Shown here piece by piece: positions 7,373 to 14,432 of a stretch of 32,411 bases of DNA. Positions within the stretch are counted from its first letter, which is position 1. Each line of letters starts with the position of its first letter. Source of the stretch: JAWLBR01 sp041687495 (GTDB lineage Bacteria; Bacillota; Limnochordia; DTU087; JAAYGB01). Location: positions 1 through 32,411 of the forward strand of contig JAWLBR010000027.1 of assembly GCA_041687495.1 (NCBI GenBank). Direction: 5' to 3'. The translations under genes were made by a program, and so were the position numbers. The notes under the pieces are model-generated. The model had not been told where the DNA came from. It saw only the letters and a list, made by a program, of their open reading frames with translations, and did no database searches.

Positions 7373-7800
7373 AGATTGAGAACAGTAGTCAAACCAAACA
7401 TATGAAGTCCAGCCACGAAAAGATTAATATTGGACCCGGAGCTGGTTGGAGGGATATTCCGAAGGGAGGGGTTGTCCCCGAGGGTGGAACAGCCCAACGC
7501 TTTGCCACCGGTGATTGGAGAACTCTACGGCCCATCTGGAGTGCGGAAAAGTGCATTCACTGCCACAGATGCTGGGTGTACTGTCCGGACATGGCAGTGA
7601 TCAGCCAAGACGGAAAAATCCAGGGAATGGATTACAAGTTCTGTAAGGGATGCGGCATCTGCGCCAACGTCTGTCCGACTAAGGTTCATGCCATCGAGAT
7701 GCACCCAGAAGACAAGTTTAAGGACGATGAAGCAATGAAACAGGAGGGCGCGGCTATACTGGAGGATGAGCCAAAGCACCATGGAGGGGAGGAGAACTAA
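7369..7800 (+). CDS. porD: Pyruvate:ferredoxin oxidoreductase, delta subunit (2x[4Fe-4S] ferredoxin)
   Basis: 143 aa. Two [4Fe-4S] binding motifs are plain: CIHCHRCWVYCP and CKGCGICANVCP. They carry electrons from the TPP site to external ferredoxin. The first 45 residues form a longer extension than in many delta subunits and include the GWRDIPKGG segment common to them. It starts with GTG 7369, overlapping the porG stop codon as GTGA, with GAGGAGGT upstream, so translation is coupled. Its stop codon overlaps the porA start codon. The tail is acidic and Lys-rich and has no obvious function. Confidence 0.93.
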   Translation: MKIENSSQTKHMKSSHEKINIGPGAGWRDIPKGGVVPEGGTAQRFATGDWRTLRPIWSAEKCIHCHRCWVYCPDMAVISQDGKIQGMDYKFCKGCGICANVCPTKVHAIEMHPEDKFKDDEAMKQEGAAILEDEPKHHGGEEN

Positions 7801-8996
7801 TGGCGGTACAGCTAGACAGGAAAATGGTAGCTCTCACTGGGAACGAAGCGGCAGCGCAGGCCATGCGCCAGATCAGTCCGGACGTGGTGGCGGCCTATCC
7901 CATCACTCCCCAGACAGAGATCGTGCAGATCTTTTCTACCTTCGTCGCCGACGGGATAGTCCCGACGGAATTTGTAGCGGTAGAGAGCGAACACAGCGCG
8001 ATGAGTGCAACGGTCGGTTCAGCAGCGGCGGGCGCCCGGTCTATGACGGCGACATCGGCCAATGGGCTGGCGTTAATGTGGGAGATTCTCTACATAGCTT
8101 CGGGCATGAGACTTCCCATCGTTATGCCAGTGGTCAACCGGGCTTTGAGCGGGCCGATTAATATTCACTGTGATCACAGTGACACCATGGGGGCTCGGGA
8201 CTCAGGGTGGCTGCAGCTGTACAGCGAAACAGCTCAGGAAATGTATGACAACATGATTCAAGCGGTGCGCATCGCAGAGCACGAAAACGTCCGGCTTCCG
8301 GTGATGTGTATGATGGACGGGTTCATCACCAGCCACGGCATGGAAAATGTGATCCTGCTTCAGGACAAGCAGGTAAAAGATTTTATCGGAGAGTACTACG
8401 TAGACAACGCTCTGCTCGACGTAGAGAACCCCTCTACCTGGGGTCCGCTGGATTTGCAGGATTTCTATTTCGAGCATAAGCGCCAGCAGGCAGATGCGGT
8501 TATCCAGGCCAGGAAGGTTATTCAGGAAGTGGCAGATGAGTATGCCAAACTGACTGGAAGGCACTACGGGTTCCTAGAGGAATACCGCATGGACGACGCT
8601 GAAGTTGCCATTTTGGTGATTAATTCAACAGCCGGTACTGCCAAGTACGTCGTTGACCAGTTGCGCAGCAAGGGAACCAAAGCGGGACTAATCAAGCTGC
8701 GGGTATTACGCCCCTTCCCGGCTGAGGAACTTGCCCAAGCCGTCAGCAACCTCAAAGTTTTGGCGGTTATGGATAGAGCGGAGAGCTTTTCTGGCCTAGG
8801 TGGTCCATTGTTCTCCGAATCCAAGGGTGCCCTCTATGACGCCGATAAGCGGCCGCTCATGCTCAACTACATCTACGGCTTGGGAGGCAGAGATGTCACT
8901 CCCGAAATGATCGAATCAGTGTATCAGCATCTGCTCAAGGTAGCCGAGAGCGGCAGAGTAGACAATCCCTACAATTTCCTTGGAATCCGCGACTAA
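7800..8996 (+). CDS. porA: Pyruvate:ferredoxin oxidoreductase, alpha subunit
   Basis: 398 aa. It has the N-terminal domain of alpha subunits: GNEAAAQAMRQ, the AAYPITPQTEI block, EFVAVESEHSAM, and GARSMTATSANGLALMWE. The C-terminal transketolase-like domain contains LRVLRPFPAEEL. It forms the catalytic dimer with the beta subunit. ATG 7800 shares its A with the porD stop codon (TAATG), with GGAGGGGAGGAG just upstream, so it is translated in the coupled operon. Domain order and length match PorA of four-subunit enzymes, not the single-chain NifJ type. Confidence 0.95.
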   Translation: MAVQLDRKMVALTGNEAAAQAMRQISPDVVAAYPITPQTEIVQIFSTFVADGIVPTEFVAVESEHSAMSATVGSAAAGARSMTATSANGLALMWEILYIASGMRLPIVMPVVNRALSGPINIHCDHSDTMGARDSGWLQLYSETAQEMYDNMIQAVRIAEHENVRLPVMCMMDGFITSHGMENVILLQDKQVKDFIGEYYVDNALLDVENPSTWGPLDLQDFYFEHKRQQADAVIQARKVIQEVADEYAKLTGRHYGFLEEYRMDDAEVAILVINSTAGTAKYVVDQLRSKGTKAGLIKLRVLRPFPAEELAQAVSNLKVLAVMDRAESFSGLGGPLFSESKGALYDADKRPLMLNYIYGLGGRDVTPEMIESVYQHLLKVAESGRVDNPYNFLGIRD

Positions 8997-9013
8997 GCAG
9001 GAGGTGACAGACA

Positions 9014-9952
9014 TTGGCTACACTGAAAGATTTGGCTGACAAAGAAGTATTGCTCTCCGGGGGACACCGGGCTTGCTCGGGCTGTGGCTTTCCAATAACT
9101 ATCAAAATGGTGTTGTCTCAGGTAGACACCCCAGTGGTGGTAGGGTGCGCCACCGGTTGTATGGAAGTAACAACAACTGTCTATCCCTATACAGCTTGGA
9201 AGGCCAGCTTCATCCACAATGCCTTTGAAAACGTGGCGGCTACCATCAGTGGCGCGGAGACGGCCTACCGTAGTCTGAAAAAGCAGGGGAAATTGGACAA
9301 GGAAATTAAGTTCGTAGCCTTTGGTGGCGATGGTGGTACCTATGACATTGGTCTGCAGTCTCTGTCCGGTGCCATGGAGCGGGGCCACAATATGGTGTAC
9401 ATCTGCTATGACAATGAGGCATACATGAACACCGGTGTGCAAAGATCCAGTGCCACACCAAGGGCCACCAATACTACCACGACCCCGGCAGGTCTCGAGT
9501 CCACCGGTAAGCACCAATACCGAAAAGACCTGACCGCGATTATGGCGGCCCATAATATTCCTTATGTAGCTCAGGCGGCTATCAGCCATTGGAATGACTT
9601 GGTTCGTAAGGCCAAGAAGGCCTTTGAAGTAGATGGACCAGCTTTTCTCAATGTGTTTACTTCGTGCCGTCTGGGATGGGCTATAGCTCCAGAAGATGCC
9701 ATTGATGCCGTTGACGGAGGTGTTCAGTCCAACTTCTGGCCGTTGTATGAAGTGGAAAATGGTGAGTGGCGCCTGACGTATAAACCCAAAAAGAAACTGC
9801 CGGTAGCCGACTGGATGAAGCAACAGGGTCGGTTTAAGCACCTCTTCCGAGGTGACTATTCACAAGTACTAGAGGAAATTCAGGACGACGTGGACCATCG
9901 GTTTGCTCAGCTGTGTAAGCGGTGTGGAGTTGAACCGGAAGAAGTTCACTGA
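9014..9952 (+). CDS. porB: Pyruvate:ferredoxin oxidoreductase, beta subunit (TPP-binding)
   Basis: 312 aa. The TPP/Mg motif is GDGGTYDIG followed about 25 residues on by YDNEAYMNTGVQRS. Cysteines for the proximal [4Fe-4S] cluster are at ACSGCG near the N terminus, GCATGC, and RCGV close to the C terminus, as in PorB. It starts with TTG 9014, 6 nt after AGGAGGTGA that spans the end of porA. It is the last gene of the operon; a large hairpin follows. It carries the thiamine site where pyruvate is decarboxylated. Confidence 0.95.
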   Translation: MATLKDLADKEVLLSGGHRACSGCGFPITIKMVLSQVDTPVVVGCATGCMEVTTTVYPYTAWKASFIHNAFENVAATISGAETAYRSLKKQGKLDKEIKFVAFGGDGGTYDIGLQSLSGAMERGHNMVYICYDNEAYMNTGVQRSSATPRATNTTTTPAGLESTGKHQYRKDLTAIMAAHNIPYVAQAAISHWNDLVRKAKKAFEVDGPAFLNVFTSCRLGWAIAPEDAIDAVDGGVQSNFWPLYEVENGEWRLTYKPKKKLPVADWMKQQGRFKHLFRGDYSQVLEEIQDDVDHRFAQLCKRCGVEPEEVH

Positions 9953-9961
9953 ATACAAAAC

Positions 9962-10007
9962 CAGGGGCCGAAGATCTGCTGGTAGTCCAGGAGATCCTCG
10001 GTTCCTG
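9962..10007. terminator. Bidirectional hairpin between porB and the MscS-like gene
   Basis: A 16-bp near-complementary stem (9962-9977 with 9992-10007; two G-T pairs, one A-C mismatch) encloses a second hairpin CTGG-TAGT-CCAG. It fills the gap between the convergent genes. T-runs are weak. Confidence 0.7.
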
Positions 10008-10009
10008 AC

Positions 10010-10549
10010 TTATTTGTTATCCGTCTTTTGCTTGCTGTCAGCAAGGACTGTGTATACTCCCTGGTCAATGACTCGGTTGGGAACAGTATGCAGATTCCCC
10101 TGAGAATCCCGAATTCGGGTTTTGCGAATTGTCAGCTCTTCGAGGGCACCTTCAATACTGCCGGTCTTAATCCTTCTCCCCACTGCAAACTCATCATCGC
10201 CGATCAGGAATACTCCGGCCAGCAAATCCTGGGGGATAGTGTTGAGTCCAGAGGCTAAGGCTGCACCAATCAAGGCGATAGATCCACCTAGCGCCAGCGA
10301 TATCTGGGTCAGGCCCAAAGCGTTCAGCGCTGCTGCAATCCCTAAGACCCAGGCTACGAACCTAAGTGCAGAGACCACCAAAGAAAGAACCTTCCTGTCC
10401 ACTTTCACTATCTTCGCTGCCCTAACAGTCGAGCCCACAACCAAGCGGCTAACCACCCAGGTAGCTACGATAATAACCACTACTTCTGGCGTGTGGCTAA
10501 TGAACCCTGATACCCCACGTACTATCTCCTGCCAAAACTGCAGTTCCAT
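10010..10549 (-). CDS. Small MscS-family mechanosensitive channel
   Basis: 179 aa from ATG 10549, which has an excellent AGGGAGGTGATC site 3-14 nt upstream. The frame is open to 10696, but those residues are unlike membrane protein. Two to three membrane helices come first (about 18-42, 58-80, 85-110), the last being the Gly/Ala-rich pore helix GGSIALIGAALASGLN. A beta domain follows with the MscS-like FLIGDDEFAVGRRIKTGSIEGALEELTIRKTRIRDSQG (quoted in part: GSIEGALEEL, TRIRD) and PNRVID. The C-terminal alpha/beta vestibule of MscS is missing, so this is a minimal form. It is probably an osmotic safety valve in the cytoplasmic membrane. Confidence 0.85.
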   Translation of the reverse strand: MELQFWQEIVRGVSGFISHTPEVVVIIVATWVVSRLVVGSTVRAAKIVKVDRKVLSLVVSALRFVAWVLGIAAALNALGLTQISLALGGSIALIGAALASGLNTIPQDLLAGVFLIGDDEFAVGRRIKTGSIEGALEELTIRKTRIRDSQGNLHTVPNRVIDQGVYTVLADSKQKTDNK

Positions 10550-10593
10550 GCTGATCACCTCCCTGGCCTTTTGCTTCCCTATTCTCAGCCTAT

Positions 10594-10617
10594 GGTCTAA
10601 TTTCCTTGGTTTAGACC
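10594..10617. promoter_or_regulatory. Inverted repeat in the mscS/MFS divergent region
   Basis: GGTCTAA (10594-10600) and TTAGACC (10611-10617) form a perfect 7-bp inverted repeat with a 10-nt spacer. It lies 45 bp upstream of the MscS-like start codon and about 180 bp upstream of the transporter start. The size and symmetry suit a dimeric regulator site; no T-run follows, so a terminator is unlikely. Confidence 0.35.
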
Positions 10618-10796
10618 GCAATTGGAAAAGAAATTGAGGCAGGTGCAGTGTAACCACTTCCCAGTGGCAAAATCGGGGGTAAACCGCCGAAACCACACCT
10701 TTCTTACTGGGTTAGCAGATGATAGAATGTACGGAGATTTCGACGGGCAGAGCTTTTCTCGCCGGGACAGCACTACTGGGAAATGAGGGGAAAGCG

Positions 10797-12155
10797 TTGG
10801 CAGAGAGGCCTCCATCTAGTTGGGCCCAGATGCGCAAGGCAATGCGCTACAGCATTTGGGATGGTATGGCGGCAAATATGAGCGAGAACATGTTCGGTCC
10901 GTTCTTGGCTTTGTTTGCTTTAGGTCTGGGGGCATCCAAGGCGCAAATTGGGCTTTTGAGCTCCCTACCCGGTCTGTTGGGGAATCTTGTGCAAATTCCG
11001 GCAGCGGTGCTGACTGAGCGTCTAGGTCGGCGGAAGTTGATCTGCATTTTGGCAGGGACTGGATCCCGGTTGTGTATCTTAGCCGCCTTTTTTGTTCCTT
11101 TCATGGAAAACAAGGGAGTCCCTTTGGTCGCTCTGTTTATTGGAGCGGTGACTTTGAGAGGCTTAGTCGGAAGCCTTAATGTCCCGGCTTGGACAGCGAT
11201 CATGGCGGACATTACTCCCAAGGAGTCAAGGGGCAGCTTTTTTGGCACTAGGAATATTTTATCTAGCCTGACCGGCTTGGTGGGCACTTTGGCCGCTGGC
11301 TGGATTATTCGGGTATACGGCTTTCCCGGCGGATACCAGTGGTCGTTCTTTGCCGCTTTTATCCTTGGAGCTTTGTCCCTGGTGTTTTTTGGCCAAATTC
11401 CGGTGGAGGAGCGGCGTTCCAGGCAGCCGAGGGAGGGAGCGCCTAAGGGTGCAGACAACCGGCCAAGCCAGCAGTCTCTGCGGTCCCACCTGGATTCAGT
11501 TCGGGGAAAATGGCAGCGGTCAATTGAGGCATTTTCTAGTCAAAGGAATTTTCGTAAGTACTGTCTGACTTCGATTTTCTGGGGATTTTCTGTTTCCTTA
11601 GGTGGCCCGCTGATATCTGTCTTCTTTGCCGAGTCCCTGGGAGGCTCAGCCGCTCTCTGGAGTGTGTGCAGTTCCGCTGGACTTATTGCCACCATGGTTG
11701 GGCAGAGGTACTGGGGTCGACTCAGTGACCACTTTGGTCCCAAGAGCGTCATGGTCCTAGGCGGTATTGGAGCTGCCAGTTTGCCGCTGGTATGGTTGGC
11801 TATTCCCGTTCCCGAGCTTGGTTTCATTGCCAGCTTCATTGGATCTTTCGGTTGGGGTGGATATAACCTGGCGGCATTTAACTTCTTGCTGGAGCTGACA
11901 CCCGATGAGAACCGGCCAACCTACGTTGGCGTATACAACACCCTGGTTGGGGTTACTACCTCAGTGGCACCCCTAGTTGGAGGACTCCTGGCAGAAGCGG
12001 TGGGGTTAAGGTGGGTCATGTTGATTTCAGGTGTTTTGCGCTTTACTTCTTACTTCGTATTCGTGCGCAATGTCGATGACACCCGCTCAACTCCTATGCG
12101 TCCGTCTGATCTGCTGCCGCTGACGATGAAGTCCCGGAGGAATCTACCTGGATAA
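10797..12155 (+). CDS. Major facilitator superfamily transporter
   Basis: About 452 aa from TTG 10797, which has GAGGGG 6 nt upstream. The frame also opens at ATG 10719, but that codon has no ribosome site and the added 26 residues are hydrophilic. It has roughly twelve membrane helices in two halves, split by a charged loop of about 60 residues (VEERRSRQPREGAPKG onward). The MFS loop motif appears as LTERLGRRK after helix 2 and as GRLSDHFGPK in the second half. Helix 1 begins NMFGPFLALFALGLGASKAQIG. The substrate is unknown: related proteins are annotated as drug or sugar exporters. Divergent from the MscS-like gene. Confidence 0.85.
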   Translation: MAERPPSSWAQMRKAMRYSIWDGMAANMSENMFGPFLALFALGLGASKAQIGLLSSLPGLLGNLVQIPAAVLTERLGRRKLICILAGTGSRLCILAAFFVPFMENKGVPLVALFIGAVTLRGLVGSLNVPAWTAIMADITPKESRGSFFGTRNILSSLTGLVGTLAAGWIIRVYGFPGGYQWSFFAAFILGALSLVFFGQIPVEERRSRQPREGAPKGADNRPSQQSLRSHLDSVRGKWQRSIEAFSSQRNFRKYCLTSIFWGFSVSLGGPLISVFFAESLGGSAALWSVCSSAGLIATMVGQRYWGRLSDHFGPKSVMVLGGIGAASLPLVWLAIPVPELGFIASFIGSFGWGGYNLAAFNFLLELTPDENRPTYVGVYNTLVGVTTSVAPLVGGLLAEAVGLRWVMLISGVLRFTSYFVFVRNVDDTRSTPMRPSDLLPLTMKSRRNLPG

Positions 12156-12159
12156 TCTG

Positions 12160-12188
12160 TGGACATTTGTGAAACAATACCGTATAAT
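12160..12188 (+). promoter_or_regulatory. Promoter of the serS T-box transcript
   Basis: TGGACA (12160-12165), a 17-nt spacer and TATAAT (12183-12188). Transcription is expected from about 12195, just before the T-box leader. Confidence 0.75.
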
Positions 12189-12194
12189 GGATTC

Positions 12195-12451
12195 AATCCG
12201 ATGCAGGGGAATAGATTGGCATTTGGTGCAGCGACAGAGAGTCGACGGTAGGTGCGAGTCGATCACCGATTCATCGATCCACCCCGAAGGGAGACGCCGA
12301 AAGAAGGTGTTCCGGGTCAGCCCGTTACAGCTTGGAGTGATGCAGTCCCGGTGCTTTGTGTGGGTTTTGCCTTCGCATGTACCAAAGGTCTGCATAATTT
12401 GGGTGGCACCGCGGGTAACTTCCCGTCCCATTGGGACTGGGGAGTTTTTTT
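12195..12451 (+). ncRNA. T-box leader of serS
   Basis: The hallmark T-box sequence TGGGTGGCACCGCGG lies at 12400-12414. Upstream is a Stem I with an AGAGAG bulge (12235-12240) and a short helix TCGAC/GTCGA closing GGTAGGTGCGA, as in other T-boxes. The antiterminator TGGC can pair with the GCCA 3' end of an uncharged serine tRNA. The leader should let transcription into serS proceed when tRNA-Ser is uncharged. The specifier codon could not be fixed: TCC (12278-12280) and TCA (12271-12273) are both candidates. Confidence 0.92.
12417..12451 (+). terminator. T-box regulated terminator before serS
   Basis: The stem (AACTTCCCGTCCC at 12417-12429 with 12433-12446, one bulge) is followed by a run of seven T. 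Its left arm directly follows the T-box sequence, so it competes with the antiterminator. Confidence 0.9.
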
Positions 12452-12472
12452 ATTTCAAGGGGGTTGAGCGGG

Positions 12473-13744
12473 ATGTTAGATCTGAAACAAATAAGGCAAA
12501 ACCCAGAGTTGGTCAAGGAGGCAATGGTCAAGCGGAACGCTGATGTGCCCATTGACGAGCTGCTGGAAAAGGACGAGCGCCGGCGAGCTGTTTTAGTAGA
12601 AGCAGAGGAGTTAAAGGCCCGGCGCAACACAGTTTCCCAGGAGGTTGGTCGGCGCAAAAAGGCTGGCGACGATGCTGAGGATATCATCCTGGAGATGCGG
12701 CAGGTATCAGAGCGGATCAAGGCTCTGGATGAGGAACTAAAGGATATTGAGGCTCGGATCAGCGAAATTTTGCTGTACATTCCTAATATTCCCAACGAGG
12801 CCGTACCTGTCGGTAAAGATGACAGCGACAATGTTGAGATCCGCCGCTGGGGTGAACCCAAGGAGTTTGGCTTTGATCTGAAGGCGCACTGGGACCTGGG
12901 AGTGGACCTTGACCTTATTGACTTTGAGCGGGCTGGTAAGGTAACTGGGGCCAGGTTCGCGTTTCTCAAAGGGGCAGGGGCTAGGCTGGAGCGGGCTTTG
13001 GCCAACTTCATGGTTAATCTGCACGTCGACGAGCACGGGTATCAGGAAGTGCAGCCTCCGTTTATCGTCAACGCTGACAGCATGACCGGTACAGGCCAGC
13101 TGCCCAAGTTTGCTGAGGATGCCTTTAGGTTGGAGGGAACGGACTACTATCTCATTCCCACCGCAGAGGTGCCGGTAACCAACCTTTACCGGGGCGAAAT
13201 CCTAGAGCCTACCCAAGTGCCAGCCCACTATGCGGCTCTCTCCGCGTGCTTCCGTGCAGAAGCTGGGTCGCATGGACGAGACACTAGAGGTTTGATTCGC
13301 ATGCATCAGTTCGATAAGGTCGAGTTGGTTAAGCTGGTAAGACCCGATGACTCCTATGATGAGTTGGAAAGGCTCACCGCCAACGCCGAGGCCGTACTGC
13401 AGAGGCTTGGTCTACCCTATCGGGTGGTGCGGTTGTGTACCGGAGATCTTGGATTTAGCTCAGCTATGACCTATGATATTGAGGTCTGGATGCCTAGCTA
13501 CGGCCGCTATGTGGAAATCTCCAGCTGCAGCAATTTTGAGGATTACCAGGCCCGGAGGGCAAACATTCGATTCCGGCCCGAACCAGGAGCCAAACCCGAG
13601 TTTGTTCACACCCTAAATGGCTCCGGTCTGGCTGTTGGTCGGACGGTGGCAGCAGTCATGGAGAACTACCAGCTAGAAGATGGGACGATAGAGGTGCCGG
13701 AAGTCCTTAGGCCGTACATGGGTGGGCTGCAGCGCATTGGGTAA
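12473..13744 (+). CDS. serS: Seryl-tRNA synthetase
   Basis: 423 aa from ATG 12473, the standard bacterial length; AAGGGGG at 12457-12463 is its ribosome site. The N-terminal long coiled-coil arm (about residues 28-100, rich in Glu/Arg/Lys) reaches the long variable arm of tRNA-Ser. The class IIa catalytic domain has motif 2 CFRAEAGSHGRDTRGLIRMHQF shortened here to CFRAEAGSHGRDTRG (about 259-273), and motif 3 NGSGLAVGRTVAAVMEN (about 382-398). It charges tRNA-Ser with serine. Its expression is controlled by the T-box leader, and a tRNA-Ser gene lies 180 bp downstream. Confidence 0.97.
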   Translation: MLDLKQIRQNPELVKEAMVKRNADVPIDELLEKDERRRAVLVEAEELKARRNTVSQEVGRRKKAGDDAEDIILEMRQVSERIKALDEELKDIEARISEILLYIPNIPNEAVPVGKDDSDNVEIRRWGEPKEFGFDLKAHWDLGVDLDLIDFERAGKVTGARFAFLKGAGARLERALANFMVNLHVDEHGYQEVQPPFIVNADSMTGTGQLPKFAEDAFRLEGTDYYLIPTAEVPVTNLYRGEILEPTQVPAHYAALSACFRAEAGSHGRDTRGLIRMHQFDKVELVKLVRPDDSYDELERLTANAEAVLQRLGLPYRVVRLCTGDLGFSSAMTYDIEVWMPSYGRYVEISSCSNFEDYQARRANIRFRPEPGAKPEFVHTLNGSGLAVGRTVAAVMENYQLEDGTIEVPEVLRPYMGGLQRIG

Positions 13745-13790
13745 CGGCAAGAGTGGCGATGTCGCCAAGCGGGACAGAAAGGTATTGAAT

Positions 13791-13820
13791 GTGGGTTGGG
13801 CAGATCAGTGCCCAACCCAC
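13791..13820 (+). terminator. Strong hairpin after serS, no T-tract
   Basis: A perfect 12-bp stem, GTGGGTTGGGCA (13791-13802) with TGCCCAACCCAC (13809-13820), has a 6-nt loop GATCAG. The following GGTAAGTAG has no T-run, so it may stop polymerase poorly or act as a 3' end stabiliser. Confidence 0.5.
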
Positions 13821-13879
13821 GGTAAGTAGTACTTCTATAATTTACCGAGAAGCCGCGAAAAGTGCCGCCAGGCGGGATG

Positions 13880-13908
13880 TTGACACCTGCCCAAGGTGAT
13901 GATATAAT
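13880..13908 (+). promoter_or_regulatory. Consensus promoter of tRNA-Ser
   Basis: TTGACA (13880-13885), exactly 17 nt, TATAAT (13903-13908): a full sigma-A consensus. The start near 13915 is just before the tRNA. Confidence 0.93.
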
Positions 13909-13921
13909 CATCTAGTGTTAC

Positions 13922-14011
13922 GGAGGGGTGTCAGAGCGGTTGAATGAGGCGGTCTTGAAAACCGTTGAGGGTTTGCGCCCTCCGTGGGTTCGAATCCCAC
14001 CCCCTCCGCCA
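13922..14011 (+). tRNA. tRNA-Ser, anticodon TGA
   Basis: A class II tRNA of 90 nt. The acceptor GGAGGGG (13922-13928) pairs with CCCCTCC (14001-14007), followed by discriminator G14008 and an encoded CCA. The anticodon loop CTTGAAA puts TGA at 13956-13958. A long variable arm GAGGG/CCCTC and the T-loop GTGGGTTCGAATCCCAC are clear. Own promoter and terminator. It serves the UCA family of serine codons. Confidence 0.97.
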
Positions 14012-14016
14012 AGGTG

Positions 14017-14056
14017 GAAAAGAAGGTCGGAAGCTATGAGCTTTCGACCTTCTTTT
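14017..14056 (+). terminator. Terminator of tRNA-Ser
   Basis: A 15-bp stem, 14021-14035 with 14039-14053 (one G-T pair), an ATG loop and TTTT, starting about 10 nt after the CCA. Confidence 0.9.
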
Positions 14057-14060
14057 GCGT

Positions 14061-14089
14061 TTGTCACGGAATACTTGTTAAGAAAATAT
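14061..14089 (+). promoter_or_regulatory. Possible promoter of the AraR-like repressor gene
   Basis: TTGTCA (14061-14066), 17 nt, then AAATAT (14084-14089), a poor -10. The predicted start would fall within the first operator-like palindrome, which suits repression. An alternative -35 is TTGTTA at 14075-14080. Confidence 0.3.
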
Positions 14090-14099
14090 GTCTGGACAA
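14088..14099. promoter_or_regulatory. AraR-like operator A
   Basis: ATGTCTGGACAA. It differs by one base from the perfect site C at 14385 and shares the TTGT-N4-ACAA plan of Bacillus AraR operators. It lies at the presumed transcription start. Confidence 0.45.
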
Positions 14100-14127
14100 G
14101 ACAATATATGGTACCGGTGCCAATCTG

Positions 14128-14141
14128 GTTGTACGGACAAC
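14128..14141. promoter_or_regulatory. AraR-like operator B
   Basis: GTTGTACGGACAAC. Its core reads TTGTCCGTACAA on the other strand, which equals the core of the published Bacillus AraR consensus as I recall it. Its centre is 41 bp from site A, close to four helical turns. Confidence 0.55.
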
Positions 14142-14384
14142 GCTGGTGGTGCTGCAATGGAACAAGGTCTAGACCCCGGCGCAGCCGTGTTTCGTCGGGT
14201 GGACCACTCGGATTGGGAAAATAACGGGAGAATCCCAGGAAAAATCAGACTTTGATGATCTTGTACTGGGCGGCAGGAAGTAGTGCATCGCAGCTCGAAA
14301 TCCTCTGTGTAATAAAACTGTTTCAGGTGAGTTACCGGAAGATCAACAGATGAGTGCCGTGCGCGGAGCCATTTATGGCAAAAC
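14142..14384. other. Gene-free leader between operators B and C
   Basis: About 240 bp without a credible gene. It holds a perfect 10-bp palindrome GGTCTAGACC (14166-14175), a small GGGA-GAA-TCCC hairpin near 14225, and a 12-bp palindrome GCCATTTATGGC (14368-14379) abutting operator C. If transcription starts near 14096, this is an untranslated leader of about 340 nt. Confidence 0.5.
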
Positions 14385-14396
14385 TTGTCTGGACAA
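14385..14396. promoter_or_regulatory. AraR-like operator C
   Basis: TTGTCTGGACAA, a perfect inverted repeat TTGTC-TG-GACAA, 36 bp before the GTG start of the repressor. Suggests autoregulation, either by blocking elongation or by looping to sites A and B 256-297 bp away. The TTG inside it could be mistaken for a start codon. Confidence 0.55.
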
Positions 14397-14432
14397 CCAA
14401 ACAAGCAAACCGCTGTCATGGAGGTGGCCGGT

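Noticed and set aside
14078..14419. Minus-strand open frame of 113 codons across the operator region
   Set aside because: No ribosome site, it overlaps three operator-like palindromes, and its composition is unlike the other proteins.
14385..14432. TTG 14385 or ATG 14418 as the repressor start
   Set aside because: The TTG is part of operator C and has no ribosome site; ATG 14418 lies over the Shine-Dalgarno GGAGGT that serves GTG 14433.
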